Assembly: GCF_004214895.1 (NCBI RefSeq)
Contig: NZ_CP035952.1
Location: forward strand, 4,536,501-4,600,500
Length of the DNA: 64,000 nt
Origin: Pseudomonas tructae
GTDB lineage: Bacteria > Pseudomonadota > Gammaproteobacteria > Pseudomonadales > Pseudomonadaceae
Reading direction: 5' to 3'
The notes beneath the pieces were generated by a model, which saw only the letters and a program-made list of their open reading frames with translations, ran no database searches and was not told the origin of the DNA. The translations under genes and the position numbers were made by a program. Within the stretch, counting starts at the first letter, position 1. Every line of letters starts with the position of its first letter. Below, in pieces: positions 7,603-17,074 of the stretch.

Positions 7603-10600
7603 ATGTCGCTGTCCAGTGGGCTGATCGCCGTGGTCGCCCTGGCCTATATGGCCATCATGTTCGCCATCGCCTTCTACGGCGATCGCCGCAGCACACCGTT
7701 GCCGCCGCGTCTGCGTGCCTGGGTGTACAGCCTGTCGCTGGCGGTGTACTGCACCAGCTGGACCTTCTTCGGCGCCGTCGGCCAGGCCGCCGAACAACTC
7801 TGGGCGTTCCTGCCGATCTACCTGGGCCCGGTGCTGTTGCTGCTGTTCGCGCCCTGGGTGCTGCAGAAGATGGTGCTGATCAGCAAACAGGAAAACATCA
7901 CCTCGATCGCCGACTTCATCGCCGCCCGCTACGGCAAGTCCCAGAGCCTGGCGGTGGTGGTGGCGCTGATCTGCCTGATCGGCGTGCTGCCCTATATTGC
8001 CCTGCAGCTCAAGGGCATCGTGCTCGGCGTCAACCTGCTGATCGGCGCGGGCGCCGACGCCACCGGCAGCCGCGTACAAGACACCGCGCTGGTGGTATCG
8101 CTGGTGCTGGCGCTGTTCTCGATCGTCTTCGGTACCCGCAGCCTGGACGTCACCGAACACCACCGTGGCATGGTCCTGGCCATTGCCTTCGAGTCGCTGG
8201 TCAAGCTGCTGGCGTTTCTCGCCGTCGGCGCCTTCGTCACCTTCGGCCTGTTCAACGGTTTCGAAGACCTGTTCAGCAAGGCGCAACTGGCGCCGCGCCT
8301 GGAAGGCTTCTGGAGCGAGACCATCAACTGGCCGTCGATGATCGTGCAGACCGGCGTGGCGATGATGGCGATCATCTGCCTGCCACGGCAATTCCACGTC
8401 ACCGTGGTGGAGAACATCGAACCCCAGGACCTGCGCCTGGCGCGCTGGGTGTTCCCGATGTACCTGATCCTCGCCGCACTGTTCGTGGTGCCCATCGCCC
8501 TGGCCGGGCAGATGCTGCTGCCCGACTCGGTGCTGCCCGACTCCTTCGTCATCAGCCTGCCCCTGGCCGAAGCCCATCCGGCGCTGGCTCTGCTTGCGTT
8601 TATCGGTGGTGCCTCGGCGGCCACCGGCATGGTCATCGTCGAAGCCGTTGCGCTGTCGACCATGGTTTCCAACGACATGCTGCTGCCCTGGTTGCTGCGG
8701 CGTAACAATGCCGAGCGGCCGTTCGAGGTCTTCCGTCACTGGATGCTCTCGGTGCGCCGGGTCACCATCGTGGTCATCCTTTTGCTGGCTTATGTGAGCT
8801 ACCGCTTGCTCGGTTCCACCGCCAGCCTTGCGACCATCGGCCAGGTCGCCTTTGCTGCCGTGACCCAGCTGACCCCGGCCATGCTCGGTGCCCTGTACTG
8901 GAAGCAGGCCAACCGTCGCGGGGTGTTCGCAGGCCTGGCTGCCGGGGTGTTCCTGTGGTTCTACACCCTGGTGCTGCCGATTGCCGCCCACAGCCTGGGC
9001 TGGCCGCTGGAGCTGTTTCCGGGCCTGGCCTGGCTGCACGGCAACCCGCTGAACCTGCCGATCACCCCGTTGACCCAAGGTGTGGTGCTGTCGCTGGCGG
9101 GTAACTTCACCCTGTTTGCCTGGGTGTCGATCCTCTCGCGCACCCGGGTGTCCGAACACTGGCAGGCCGGGCGCTTCATCGGCCAGCAAACCAGCGCACG
9201 GCCCAACAGCCGTTCGCTGTTGGCGGTGCAGATCGACGACCTGCTGCACCTGGCCGCACGCTTTGTTGGCGAGGAACGCGCGCGGCAGAGCTTCATCCGT
9301 TTTGCCTACCGCCAGGGCAAAGGCTTCAACCCCAACCAGAACGCCGATGGCGACTGGATCGAGCACACCGAGCGCCTGCTCGCCGGCGTACTCGGTGCCT
9401 CCTCGACCCGTGCGGTGGTCAAGGCAGCCATTGAAGGCCGCGATATGCAACTCGAGGACGTGGTGCGCATCGCCGACGAAGCCTCGGAGGTCCTGCAGTT
9501 CAACCGCGCCCTGCTGCAAGGGGCGATCGAGAACATCAGCCAGGGCATCAGCGTGGTCGACCAGTCGCTGCGCCTGGTGGCCTGGAACCGCCGCTACTTG
9601 GAGCTGTTCAACTACCCCGACGGGCTGATCAGCGTCGGCCGGCCGATTGCCGACATCATCCGCTACAACGCCGAGCGCGGCCTGTGCGGCCCGGGCGAGG
9701 CCCAGGTGCATGTGGCCAGGCGCCTGCACTGGATGCGCCAGGGCCGGGCGCATACGTCCGAACGCTTGTTCCCCAACGGCCGGGTGATCGAGCTGATCGG
9801 CAACCCGATGCCCGGTGGCGGCTTTGTCATGAGCTTTACCGACATCACCCCGTTCCGCGAAGCAGAACAGGCGCTCAAGGGCGCCAATGAGAGCCTGGAA
9901 CAACGTGTGGCCGAACGCACCCATGAGCTGTCGCAACTGAACCAGGCGCTCACCGAAGCCAAGAGCCACGCCGAGGCAGCCAACCAATCCAAGACCCGCT
10001 TCCTTGCTGCGGTCAGCCACGACCTGATGCAGCCGCTCAATGCCGCGCGCTTGTTCTCGGCGGCGCTCTCGCATCAGGGCGAAGGCCTGTCGGCCGATGC
10101 CCAGCAACTGGTCCAGCACATGGACAGTTCACTGCGCTCGGCCGAAGAGCTGATCAGCGACCTGCTGGACATCTCGCGCCTGGAAAACGGCAAGATCACC
10201 CCGGACGCCAAGCCCTTCGCCCTCAACGAGCTGTTCGACACCCTGGGCGCCGAATTCAAGGTCCTGGCCCAGCAGCAAGGCCTGGATTTCCGCCTGCGCG
10301 GCAGCCGCCTGCGGGTGCAGAGCGACATGAAACTGCTGCGGCGGATTTTGCAGAACTTCCTCACCAACGCCTTCCGCTATGGCAAGAGCCCGATCCTGCT
10401 TGGCGTACGCCGCCAGCAAGACCGCCTGTGGCTGGAGGTCTGGGACCGCGGCAGCGGCATCGCCGATGACAAGCTGCAGGTGATTTTCGAGGAATTCAAA
10501 CGCCTGGACAGCCATCAAACCCGTGCGGAAAAAGGCCTGGGCCTGGGCCTGGCGATCGCTGACGGTCTGTGCAAGGTACTTGGCCATCCGCTTGAGGTGC

Positions 10601-11079
10601 AGTCCTGGCCGGGCAAGGGCAGCGTGTTCCGCGTCAGCGTACCGCTGGCCACGGCACCGGCCGCTGCGGTAGTCAGCCCCGCCGAACAGGCCGGGCAGCC
10701 GCTGGCGGGCTTGCAGGTGCTGTGTGTCGACAACGAAGACAGCATCCTCATCGGCATGAACAGCCTGCTCAGCCGTTGGGGCTGCCAGGTGTCCACCGCG
10801 CGCAACCGCGCAGAATGCGAGGCCTTGCTGGCAAACGGCCTGCGCCCGCACCTGGCACTGGTCGACTACCACCTGGACGATGGTGAGGTCGGTACTGAGC
10901 TGATGGCCTGGCTACGCACCCGCCTCGGTGAACCAGTACCTGGCGTGGTGATCAGCGCCGACGGCCGCACTGAGACGGTTGCCCAGGTGCATGCCGCCGG
11001 CCTCGACTACCTGGCCAAGCCGGTCAAGCCGGCAGCCTTGCGCGCACTGCTCAATCGGCATCTGAGCCTGGTCCAGTAA
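7603..11079 (+). CDS. SSS-domain hybrid sensor histidine kinase (CrbS/MxtR type)
   Basis: A 1158-residue hybrid kinase. Residues 1 to about 500 are a sodium:solute symporter (PutP-like) domain with some 13 helices. A PAS-like domain follows (NISQGISVVDQSLRLVAWN, near 645), then a coiled coil, HisKA with H806 (AAVSHDLMQPLNAARL), HATPase and a C-terminal receiver with D1088 (LVDYHLDDG). This layout is that of CrbS/MxtR, which with the LuxR-type CrbR/ErdR controls acetate use (acs) and other genes. The partner regulator is not in the window. The coding end overlaps the convergent rmuC by 29 bp. The exact orthology is inferred from domain order. Confidence 0.88.
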   Translation: MSLSSGLIAVVALAYMAIMFAIAFYGDRRSTPLPPRLRAWVYSLSLAVYCTSWTFFGAVGQAAEQLWAFLPIYLGPVLLLLFAPWVLQKMVLISKQENITSIADFIAARYGKSQSLAVVVALICLIGVLPYIALQLKGIVLGVNLLIGAGADATGSRVQDTALVVSLVLALFSIVFGTRSLDVTEHHRGMVLAIAFESLVKLLAFLAVGAFVTFGLFNGFEDLFSKAQLAPRLEGFWSETINWPSMIVQTGVAMMAIICLPRQFHVTVVENIEPQDLRLARWVFPMYLILAALFVVPIALAGQMLLPDSVLPDSFVISLPLAEAHPALALLAFIGGASAATGMVIVEAVALSTMVSNDMLLPWLLRRNNAERPFEVFRHWMLSVRRVTIVVILLLAYVSYRLLGSTASLATIGQVAFAAVTQLTPAMLGALYWKQANRRGVFAGLAAGVFLWFYTLVLPIAAHSLGWPLELFPGLAWLHGNPLNLPITPLTQGVVLSLAGNFTLFAWVSILSRTRVSEHWQAGRFIGQQTSARPNSRSLLAVQIDDLLHLAARFVGEERARQSFIRFAYRQGKGFNPNQNADGDWIEHTERLLAGVLGASSTRAVVKAAIEGRDMQLEDVVRIADEASEVLQFNRALLQGAIENISQGISVVDQSLRLVAWNRRYLELFNYPDGLISVGRPIADIIRYNAERGLCGPGEAQVHVARRLHWMRQGRAHTSERLFPNGRVIELIGNPMPGGGFVMSFTDITPFREAEQALKGANESLEQRVAERTHELSQLNQALTEAKSHAEAANQSKTRFLAAVSHDLMQPLNAARLFSAALSHQGEGLSADAQQLVQHMDSSLRSAEELISDLLDISRLENGKITPDAKPFALNELFDTLGAEFKVLAQQQGLDFRLRGSRLRVQSDMKLLRRILQNFLTNAFRYGKSPILLGVRRQQDRLWLEVWDRGSGIADDKLQVIFEEFKRLDSHQTRAEKGLGLGLAIADGLCKVLGHPLEVQSWPGKGSVFRVSVPLATAPAAAVVSPAEQAGQPLAGLQVLCVDNEDSILIGMNSLLSRWGCQVSTARNRAECEALLANGLRPHLALVDYHLDDGEVGTELMAWLRTRLGEPVPGVVISADGRTETVAQVHAAGLDYLAKPVKPAALRALLNRHLSLVQ

Positions 11080-12553
11080 GGACGCTGGCGGCCAGCGGGT
11101 CGCCTTCGCTCATGGCCCGTTCGAGCAGGTCGGCAGGCAGGCTCTTGCTGGCCCGGGCGCCCAGTAGCTTGAGCTGCTCGCTGCGGCTGATCAGGTTGCC
11201 ACGGCCTTCACAGAGCTTGTTGCGCGCCGCACTGTAGGCTTTGTCGACCTGCTGCAGGCGATTGCCCAGCTCGTCCAGGTCCTGGATGAACAACACGAAC
11301 TTGTCGTACAACCAGCCTGCGCGTTCGGCTATTTCCCGGGCATTCTGACTCTGGCGCTCCTGCTTCCACAAACTGTCGATCACCCGCAGGGTGGCCAACA
11401 GCGTGGTCGGGCTGACGATAACGATCTGCCGGTCAAAGGCTTCCTGGAACAGGTTCGGTTCGGCCTGCAGGGCCGCTGAAAACGCCGCTTCGATGGGCAC
11501 GAAGAGCAGGACGAAATCCAGGCTGTGCAAGCCTTCGAGGCGGTTGTAGTCCTTGCCGGACAGGCCTTTGACGTGATTGCGCAGCGACAGCACATGCTGC
11601 TTGAGCGCGGCCTGGGCGATCTCGCTGTCATCGGCGGCAATGTACTGCTGGTAGGCGGTGAGGCTGACCTTGGAGTCGACCACTACCTGCTTGTCGCCCG
11701 GCAACATGATCAGCACGTCAGGCTGGAAACGCTCGCCATCGGCGCTCTTGAGGCTGACCTGGGTCTGGTACTCGCGGCCCTTCTCCAGCCCGGCGTGCTC
11801 CAGCACCCGCTCCAGAATCAGCTCGCCCCAGTTGCCCTGGGTCTTCTGGCCCTTGAGCGCCTGGGTCAGGTTGGTGGCCTCATCGCTCAGGCGCAGGTTG
11901 AGTTGTTGCAGGCGCTCCAGTTCCTTGGCCAGCGAGAAGCGTTCGCGGGCTTCTTGCTGATAGCTGTCTTCTACGCGCTTTTCGAAGGCCTGGATGCGCT
12001 CCTTGAGCGGATCGAGCAATTGCCCCAGGTGCTGCTGGCTAGTCTGAGCAAATCGCTGTTCACGCTCATCGAAGATTTTCGTCGCCATCTCGGCGAACTG
12101 CGCGCGCAGTTCATCACGCGAACCCTGCAGATCGTCGAGGCGTTGCTGATGGCTTTCCTGCTGTTCGCGCAGTTCGGCGCTCAGGCCCGCACACTGGGCA
12201 TCCAGGCGGCGTAACTCGGCTTCACGGGCGACGCGTTCGAGCTGCCAGGCGTGAGCGGCGTCGCGGGTTTCGTCGCGATCGATCTGCAACAGCTCCAACT
12301 CGCGGGCCTGGGCTGCCAAGGTGGCCTGCTTGGTGCTGTTGGCCTGGCTCAGGTCGCTGATTTCATCCCGACTGGCATCCAGTTGCGCGAGCAAGCCTTC
12401 CTGAGCCAGCTGTACATTGCTCAGACGTTCTTCAAGCAAGGCGGCTTCAGCCTGGCGTGCACTCAGGCGCCGCTGCACCTGCAGCACCAGCCCCAGGCAC
12501 GGCACTACGGCCACCACGACACCCAGCACAATGCTGGTCAGATCCACTGCCAT
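11051..12553 (-). CDS. rmuC: DNA recombination protein RmuC
   Basis: About 500 residues. An N-terminal membrane anchor (LTSIVLGVVVAVVPCLGLVL) is followed by a long coiled coil (about 30-190) and the RmuC nuclease-like domain with GNWGELILERVLEHAGL, QPDVLIMLPGDKQVVVDSKVSL and the C-terminal ASLWKQERQSQNAREIAERAGWLYDK-type helix. RmuC limits inversions at short repeats in E. coli and belongs to the PD-(D/E)XK group. ATG 12553 is listed; GTG 12559 has better spacing (6 nt) to the GGGGGA site and is a real alternative. The C-terminal tail GPGSDAD overlaps the kinase gene on the other strand. Confidence 0.92.
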   Translation of the reverse strand: MAVDLTSIVLGVVVAVVPCLGLVLQVQRRLSARQAEAALLEERLSNVQLAQEGLLAQLDASRDEISDLSQANSTKQATLAAQARELELLQIDRDETRDAAHAWQLERVAREAELRRLDAQCAGLSAELREQQESHQQRLDDLQGSRDELRAQFAEMATKIFDEREQRFAQTSQQHLGQLLDPLKERIQAFEKRVEDSYQQEARERFSLAKELERLQQLNLRLSDEATNLTQALKGQKTQGNWGELILERVLEHAGLEKGREYQTQVSLKSADGERFQPDVLIMLPGDKQVVVDSKVSLTAYQQYIAADDSEIAQAALKQHVLSLRNHVKGLSGKDYNRLEGLHSLDFVLLFVPIEAAFSAALQAEPNLFQEAFDRQIVIVSPTTLLATLRVIDSLWKQERQSQNAREIAERAGWLYDKFVLFIQDLDELGNRLQQVDKAYSAARNKLCEGRGNLISRSEQLKLLGARASKSLPADLLERAMSEGDPLAASVLTGPGSDAD

Positions 12554-12621
12554 CGCCACTGCGATCCCCCTTGGCCAACAATCAACGGCTCAGCTTATCA
12601 GCCTTGGGCCTGTATCCGTAT

Positions 12622-13050
12622 TCAGGCGTGAGGCAGTAGCTTGAGCAGGCGCACGGCTTCCTGAGAGCCCTGGGCCGCAGCCTGCTCCAGCCAGTAACGG
12701 CCCTGGGCGGGTTCGTTCAGTTGCCCCAGAGCGCACAACCGACCGTATTCGAGCTGAGCCCGACGATCACCAGCACGCGCCGCCTGGCGCAGCAATTCAT
12801 GGCCGATACGGCGGTCGCGGGCGTTGCCGCAGTCACGGCAGAGCATCTGCCCCAATCGGCTCTGGGCCACCACGACGCCCTGGCGTGCCGGCTGCTTGAG
12901 CAGGCGCCCGGCAAAGTGCTTGACGTTGGGGTTGTCACCCAGGCGCGGGCTGTCGAGCAACCACAAGGCAACCTTCAAGGAGAAGCGCTTGGGCTCGGGC
13001 AGGGGGGGCTGGGCAGCAGGAGCAATGAGGGTTTTGGAGCGAAACTTCAT
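12622..13050 (-). CDS. Sel1/TPR repeat protein
   Basis: A 142-residue protein with tandem Sel1-like helical repeats: SRLGQMLCRDCGNARD, LLRQAARAGDRRAQLEYGRL and YWLEQAAAQGSQEAVRLLKL. Such repeats mediate protein-protein contacts; no enzymatic motif is visible. The N-terminal 40 residues are basic and proline-rich. A pair of cysteines (CRDC) could bind metal or form a disulfide. MKFRSK at 13050 is chosen by analogy with relatives; there is no clear ribosome-binding site, and a TTG at 13068 would add six residues. The partner and role are unknown. Confidence 0.7.
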   Translation of the reverse strand: MKFRSKTLIAPAAQPPLPEPKRFSLKVALWLLDSPRLGDNPNVKHFAGRLLKQPARQGVVVAQSRLGQMLCRDCGNARDRRIGHELLRQAARAGDRRAQLEYGRLCALGQLNEPAQGRYWLEQAAAQGSQEAVRLLKLLPHA

Positions 13051-14019
13051 AAAAAACAGCGAAGGCAACTCGAGAGGCGCGCCACTCTACTCCATTTTTC
13101 CGACAATGGCCCGGTGCTTTTCGGCACTTTTTTCAAAATATTTCAGCGTTTTATTCTTGACGTCAACGCAGGTTTTTTCTCCCTGCCAGAAGACTGTCGG
13201 TGGATTGTCGGACAGGGCGGCAAAAGCTGGCACGCCCGTCCTAGAGCAAGCGCCTGGGACAATCCACAGAAGCTGTGGATAACTCGGTGGACAACCCCCT
13301 AAACCACCCCGCAAACCCCTATGGAATGGGGCCTCCAGTCAAACTGTCGATTTTTTCACCAGCTAAAATAAGTGTTTTTTTTCATTGACTTAAGACAACA
13401 GCCAAGTCATTGGCAAGCCGCTCAGGGGCTGTTGCAGCGCTGTAACATCGGCTGCTCCAAGTGTGCACAACTGCCCTTGAACGAGGCACTTCCCTGCACG
13501 AAATTGGCACGTTCCCTGCCTCCTGAGGCAACCTGGCCGATGAATAACCCCTTCACAGGAGCCCTGGAACGCGACATACTGATCGGCTCGCCAGACAAAA
13601 ACCTCTCAGGCTTGCCAAGACCAGAAAAACGCTGTAGTCTTGCCGCCGTTAGTACCAAGCTGAAAGTCAATTCTGGCCAAAGCAGTCCTTACAGTGCCCT
13701 GCTCCACACCTCGGACAGGCCTGTTGAAACCAGGACCGGCCCACTCGATGGTTCCCCAGGTAAATCACTTCTTACTCTGACCGAACCAACCTGCAGATTG
13801 ATCAGGATCTTCACCCAGCGGCATTGAACCCGACCCTGGCGTGTTGCCTGTCCTCTGACGTACCTACCAGTCAGCCCCAGCGCCACATGATAAATGCGCC
13901 CAAAACTGGCTGCCCTGTTCCAGTCAGGTTCTGCGCACCGGCTTAAATGCCCGCGTTACTGGAACGTTTTATATGTGCACGGATCGAAACCGTGTCTATT
14001 GCAGGAACATCTAATAACT
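13051..14019. other. About 970 bp without a convincing gene
   Basis: The sequence is noticeably less GC-rich than its neighbours and codon use in its open frames is poor. It contains a hairpin ATCCACAG-AAG-CTGTGGAT (13262-13280) that overlaps a consensus DnaA box (TTATCCACA on the minus strand, 13274-13282), a T-run near 13370, and a possible promoter (TTACTG...TATATG, 13953-13977) before the small gene at 14020. A frame of about 150 codons at 13372-13827 lacks a ribosome-binding site and protein-like composition. It could hold a small RNA or a long leader; nothing is firmly assignable. Confidence 0.4.
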
Positions 14020-14244
14020 ATGAATCACTCTATCCATACTCAGGCTGCCATTCGCACCCTTTCCCAGGCATTTGCCCCTCTGAACTGCTTGATCCTGGCG
14101 TCGCGCAAAGGCGGCTTCAGTTTCACCCTGGTCAACGAGCACGGCATTGCCCGTCACAGCGAGCGCCTGTACCCGGAGCAATACTCCGAAGCCGAGCCGC
14201 TGCAGGCCGTCATCGAGCGCACCCGTCAGGCCCTGGTGGCCTGA
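14020..14244 (+). CDS. Small conserved hypothetical protein (DUF3509-like)
   Basis: A 74-residue protein: an N-terminal helix (HTQAAIRTLSQAFAPLNC), a central segment with strand-like alternation (LILASRKGGFSFTLVNEHG), and a C-terminal helix (LQAVIERTRQALVA). The pattern of an AF-P motif, a short aromatic strand and a final I-R--L helix resembles the Pseudomonas DUF3509 family, but this is a weak recollection. It is too short to carry a known catalytic motif. CAGGAA lies about 12 nt upstream of the ATG, and a good intrinsic terminator follows at 14268, supporting a real short transcript. Confidence 0.65.
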   Translation: MNHSIHTQAAIRTLSQAFAPLNCLILASRKGGFSFTLVNEHGIARHSERLYPEQYSEAEPLQAVIERTRQALVA

Positions 14245-14267
14245 CCCGCACGACGCTGCAAACGCTC

Positions 14268-14296
14268 AAGCCCCGCCCTCTGGCGGGGCTTTTTTA
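14268..14296 (+). terminator. Rho-independent terminator
   Basis: AAGCCCCGCC-CTCT-GGCGGGGCTT followed by a T-run; a 10-bp GC-rich stem 24 bp after the stop of the 74-residue protein gene. A degenerate REP arm (GGAGCGGGCTTG) follows. Confidence 0.93.
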
Positions 14297-14500
14297 TGCC
14301 TGCAGGAGCGGGCTTGTGTAATCGCTGCACGGCATATGAGTTATAACTAAAAGCCGTAAATGTTTTAAAAACAGGCCTTTACAGAGTGAATATGACACTA
14401 CACTTCAACTCAAGCGGCACAGGCCGCTTCCGGCGGGCCTGACCGACTCACCAGCTGCCAAGCTCCAGCGTCCGCCGGCCAATTACAGTTCGAGGGCATC

Positions 14501-14983
14501 ATGGGTATCGCCGCGAGCGAGTTGAGCCAGTTTGTCATTCGTCCGACCCTGATCTACCTGGGTCGTCATTGCCCAAGCGCCGAAGCCCTGCTGCTCGGGG
14601 TCGCCGCCAGCCAGTCAGCACTGGGCTCGGCCCTGCACGACCGTCGCGGCCACGGCCTGTACCGTATCGGCGAACTCCGCCACCAAAGCCTCTGGGACCA
14701 GTTCCTGGCCCGCGATCCGGACCTTGCCAGCCTGGTGCGTGGCCTGGCCAGCCAACATGCGTTCCTCAGCGGCCCGCACCTGGAGCTGACGGTCAACCTG
14801 CGCTATGCCACCGCCATCGCCTGGATGCTCATCGAAGAACAAGCCCCCGAACTCCCCGCCGCCGACGATTTGTTGGGCCTGGCACGCATCTGGCGACAAA
14901 CCTTTCAGCCCCAGGGACGCCTGCGCGATTTCACCTGCGCCTGGCAAACCTGCATCGCTCCTGTGACTCTTCAGGCCTGCTGA
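14501..14983 (+). CDS. Conserved hypothetical protein upstream of the FadL porin
   Basis: A 160-residue protein I do not recognise by function. It begins MGIAASELSQFVIRPTLIYL, contains LLLGVAASQSALGSALHDRR and GHGLYRIGELRHQSLWDQFL, then AFLSGPHLELTVNLRYATAIAWMLIEEQ. The middle looks like a small helical enzyme or structural domain and recalls phage-particle-associated proteins that contain a glycosidase-like ASQSxLG motif, but no catalytic set can be named. There is no signal peptide. CGAGGGCATC before the ATG gives a weak ribosome-binding site. It lies 146 bp before fadL on the same strand. Confidence 0.65.
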   Translation: MGIAASELSQFVIRPTLIYLGRHCPSAEALLLGVAASQSALGSALHDRRGHGLYRIGELRHQSLWDQFLARDPDLASLVRGLASQHAFLSGPHLELTVNLRYATAIAWMLIEEQAPELPAADDLLGLARIWRQTFQPQGRLRDFTCAWQTCIAPVTLQAC

Positions 14984-15129
14984 CAGTCACTGCATTCCAT
15001 AATCGGAAAATCCCAGCCATTTTGGTCGGATTGTCCTACAAAACCGCTCTATCTCCTGCGATACAGCCTATAGCGCTGCGGGTGAAATGTTGGTAATTTT
15101 CGCCCCGGAGATCTCAAGGAGTTCTAATA

Positions 15130-16410
15130 ATGAAAAAAGTAATGCTCAAAACCTCTCTCGGCCTCGCCGTCACTCTTGCCTCGACTCAACTGTTCGCCAG
15201 CGGCTTCGCCCTCAACGAACAAAGCGTCAGTGGCATGGGCACAGGTTTCGCAGGTCGTTCTTCTTCTGCCGATGATGCCAGCACCGTGTTCGGCAACCCT
15301 GCCGGCATGTCCCGCCTCAAACGCGAACAAGTCACTGTCGGCGGCGCCGCCATCATCGCCAAGTCCGATATCAGCGGCAGCGGCACCTTCGGCGGCAGCA
15401 ACGACGGCGACATGGTTCCAGTCGTCGGCGTACCGATGGGTTTCTACGTCAAACCTATCGACGACCACTGGGCGTTCGGCTTCGGCATGTATGTGCCGTT
15501 CGGCCTGGTAACCGACTATGAAAACGGCTTTGCCGGCCGCTACTTCGGCAACAAGAGCGAAGTCCAGGTCGTCACCTTGCAACCGACCATCAGCTATGCC
15601 TTCAACGACAAGGTCTCGATCGGTTTCGGCCCGACCATCAACCGTATCGATGGCACCCTGGAGTCGGCTGCGCTGAAACGCACCTCCCCGGGCATAGATG
15701 ACGGCAAGGTCAAGATTTCCGGTGATGACACCGCCATCGGCTACAACATCGGTGTGCTGGTCCAGGCAACGGACAGCACCCGTGTAGGCCTGACCTATCA
15801 CTCGATGGTCGACTACAAGCTTGAAGGTGACACCAAGATCAGCGGTTCCGGCTTCGGCCCATTCAACGGCAGCAAGTTTGACGCCACGCTGAAGATCAAA
15901 ACGCCGGAATCGGTCGACTTCTCCGTCACCCACGAACTGGATGCCAACTGGACACTGTATGTCGGTAGCACCTGGACGCGCTGGAGCCGCCTGGAAGCCA
16001 TCACCGTCAACAACGAAGGTGTTCCTGCCGCTCTGGCACCTGCCCTGGGCCAGATCAGCGAAGAGCAGAACTGGCACGATACCTGGGCCCACGCCATTGG
16101 TGCAGCCTACAAGCTGAACAAGGAATGGACCCTGCGCGCCGGCTTCAGCGTCGACCAGGCCCCTACCAACAACGCCAACCGCTCGCCACGTATCCCGACC
16201 GGCGACCGCAAGGTGTTCAGCCTCGGTGCCGGCTGGAGCCCGAACGACGACATGACTGTCGACCTGGCCTATTCCTACCTGATGGAAGAAGACGTCAAGG
16301 TTCGCCAGAACACTTCCCCGACCGATCCAGCGCACTTCAAAGGCTCCTACAACGCCAAGTACGAAAACAGCGCTCACGGCCTGGGTGCATCGCTCACCTA
16401 CCGCTTCTGA
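15130..16410 (+). CDS. fadL: OmpP1/FadL/TodX family outer-membrane transport protein
   Basis: A 426-residue outer-membrane barrel. The signal peptide is MKKVMLKTSLGLAVTLASTQ-LFAS with cleavage near residue 24, followed by the FadL hatch sequence SGFALNEQSVSGMGTGFAG with the NPAGM motif at about 57. The C-terminus ends in the aromatic barrel signature (LGASLTYRF). Family members import long-chain fatty acids or aromatic hydrocarbons through a lateral opening. AAGGAG lies 8 nt before the ATG. A strong terminator follows directly. Fatty acid is the likely substrate; this is inferred from family and the absence of a degradation cluster nearby. Confidence 0.92.
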   Translation: MKKVMLKTSLGLAVTLASTQLFASGFALNEQSVSGMGTGFAGRSSSADDASTVFGNPAGMSRLKREQVTVGGAAIIAKSDISGSGTFGGSNDGDMVPVVGVPMGFYVKPIDDHWAFGFGMYVPFGLVTDYENGFAGRYFGNKSEVQVVTLQPTISYAFNDKVSIGFGPTINRIDGTLESAALKRTSPGIDDGKVKISGDDTAIGYNIGVLVQATDSTRVGLTYHSMVDYKLEGDTKISGSGFGPFNGSKFDATLKIKTPESVDFSVTHELDANWTLYVGSTWTRWSRLEAITVNNEGVPAALAPALGQISEEQNWHDTWAHAIGAAYKLNKEWTLRAGFSVDQAPTNNANRSPRIPTGDRKVFSLGAGWSPNDDMTVDLAYSYLMEEDVKVRQNTSPTDPAHFKGSYNAKYENSAHGLGASLTYRF

Positions 16411-16427
16411 GTGATTGCATGCTGCAC

Positions 16428-16456
16428 AAAAAAACCGCCGATTCTGGCGGTTTTTT
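16428..16456. terminator. Bidirectional intrinsic terminator (fadL / glutathione peroxidase)
   Basis: AAAAAACCGCC-GATTCT-GGCGGTTTTTT lies between the convergent fadL and peroxidase genes. The T-runs on both sides allow it to work for both strands. Confidence 0.93.
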
Positions 16457-16480
16457 CATGCGTGCTGAACGGCACTGCGT

Positions 16481-17032
16481 TCAGGGTTGGGACGCGATGG
16501 CCTTCTCGATCGCCGCCGTGAACGCCGGATCATCCGGCTTGGTCAGGCTGGTGAAATTGGCCACCACCCTACCCTTGCGATCGACCACGTACTTGTAGAA
16601 ATTCCACTTCGGCGCGCTGCTCTGCTCGGCCAGCGCCTTGAACAGCGGCGTAGCGTCCGCGCCGCGCACTGGCTGGGCCTTGGTCATGGTGAAGGTAACG
16701 CCGTAGTTGGCGTAACAGACCTTGGCAGTTTTCTCGACATCGGCGTCTTCCTGCTTGAAGTCATTGGAGGGTACCCCAAGCATTTCCAGGCCCTGCTCGT
16801 GGTACTCCTTGTAGACACTCTCGAGCCCTTCGAACTGCGGAGCAAAGCCGCAATAACTGGCAGTGTTGACCACCACCAGCGGCTTGCCGGCAAAGCGTTC
16901 GCAGAGATCGATCTGTTCCTTGCCGCGCAGTTCCGGCAGCGTGCCCTTGAGCAGCGCCGGGCAATCGGCGGCCAGGGCATTGGCAGCGGCGGCCAGGGTC
17001 AACAGCGGAATCACTATCCAGCGTGTGCGCAT
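16481..17032 (-). CDS. Exported glutathione peroxidase-family thiol peroxidase
   Basis: A 183-residue protein with a signal peptide ([22 protein letters not shown]) that sends it to the periplasm. The mature part is a GPX fold: [17 protein letters not shown] carries the peroxidatic cysteine, [10 protein letters not shown] the second signature, and [19 protein letters not shown] the tryptophan-containing active site. Bacterial members use cysteine, not selenocysteine, and usually take electrons from thioredoxin-like proteins. GGGAGAG precedes the ATG by 6 nt. It lies 42 bp downstream of the 40-residue membrane peptide on the same strand, so it may end the marR-MFS transcript. Confidence 0.88.
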   Translation of the reverse strand: MRTRWIVIPLLTLAAAANALAADCPALLKGTLPELRGKEQIDLCERFAGKPLVVVNTASYCGFAPQFEGLESVYKEYHEQGLEMLGVPSNDFKQEDADVEKTAKVCYANYGVTFTMTKAQPVRGADATPLFKALAEQSSAPKWNFYKYVVDRKGRVVANFTSLTKPDDPAFTAAIEKAIASQP

Positions 17033-17074
17033 CTTCTCTCTCCCTCGAACGTGCCTGAAGAAATCAGAGTACTC

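Noticed and set aside
7462..10119. 885-codon open frame on the minus strand
   Set aside because: It lies antisense to the CrbS-like kinase, has the His/Gln/Arg-rich composition typical of high-GC antisense frames, and matches no family.
13798..13811. Possible Anr/FNR box TTGATCAGGATCTT
   Set aside because: Only the left half matches TTGAT-N4-ATCAA; the right half has two mismatches, and no oxygen-linked gene follows.
13372..13827. 151-codon open frame in the large intergenic interval
   Set aside because: Starts in a T-run with no ribosome-binding site, has many rare codons and no domain; treated as non-coding.
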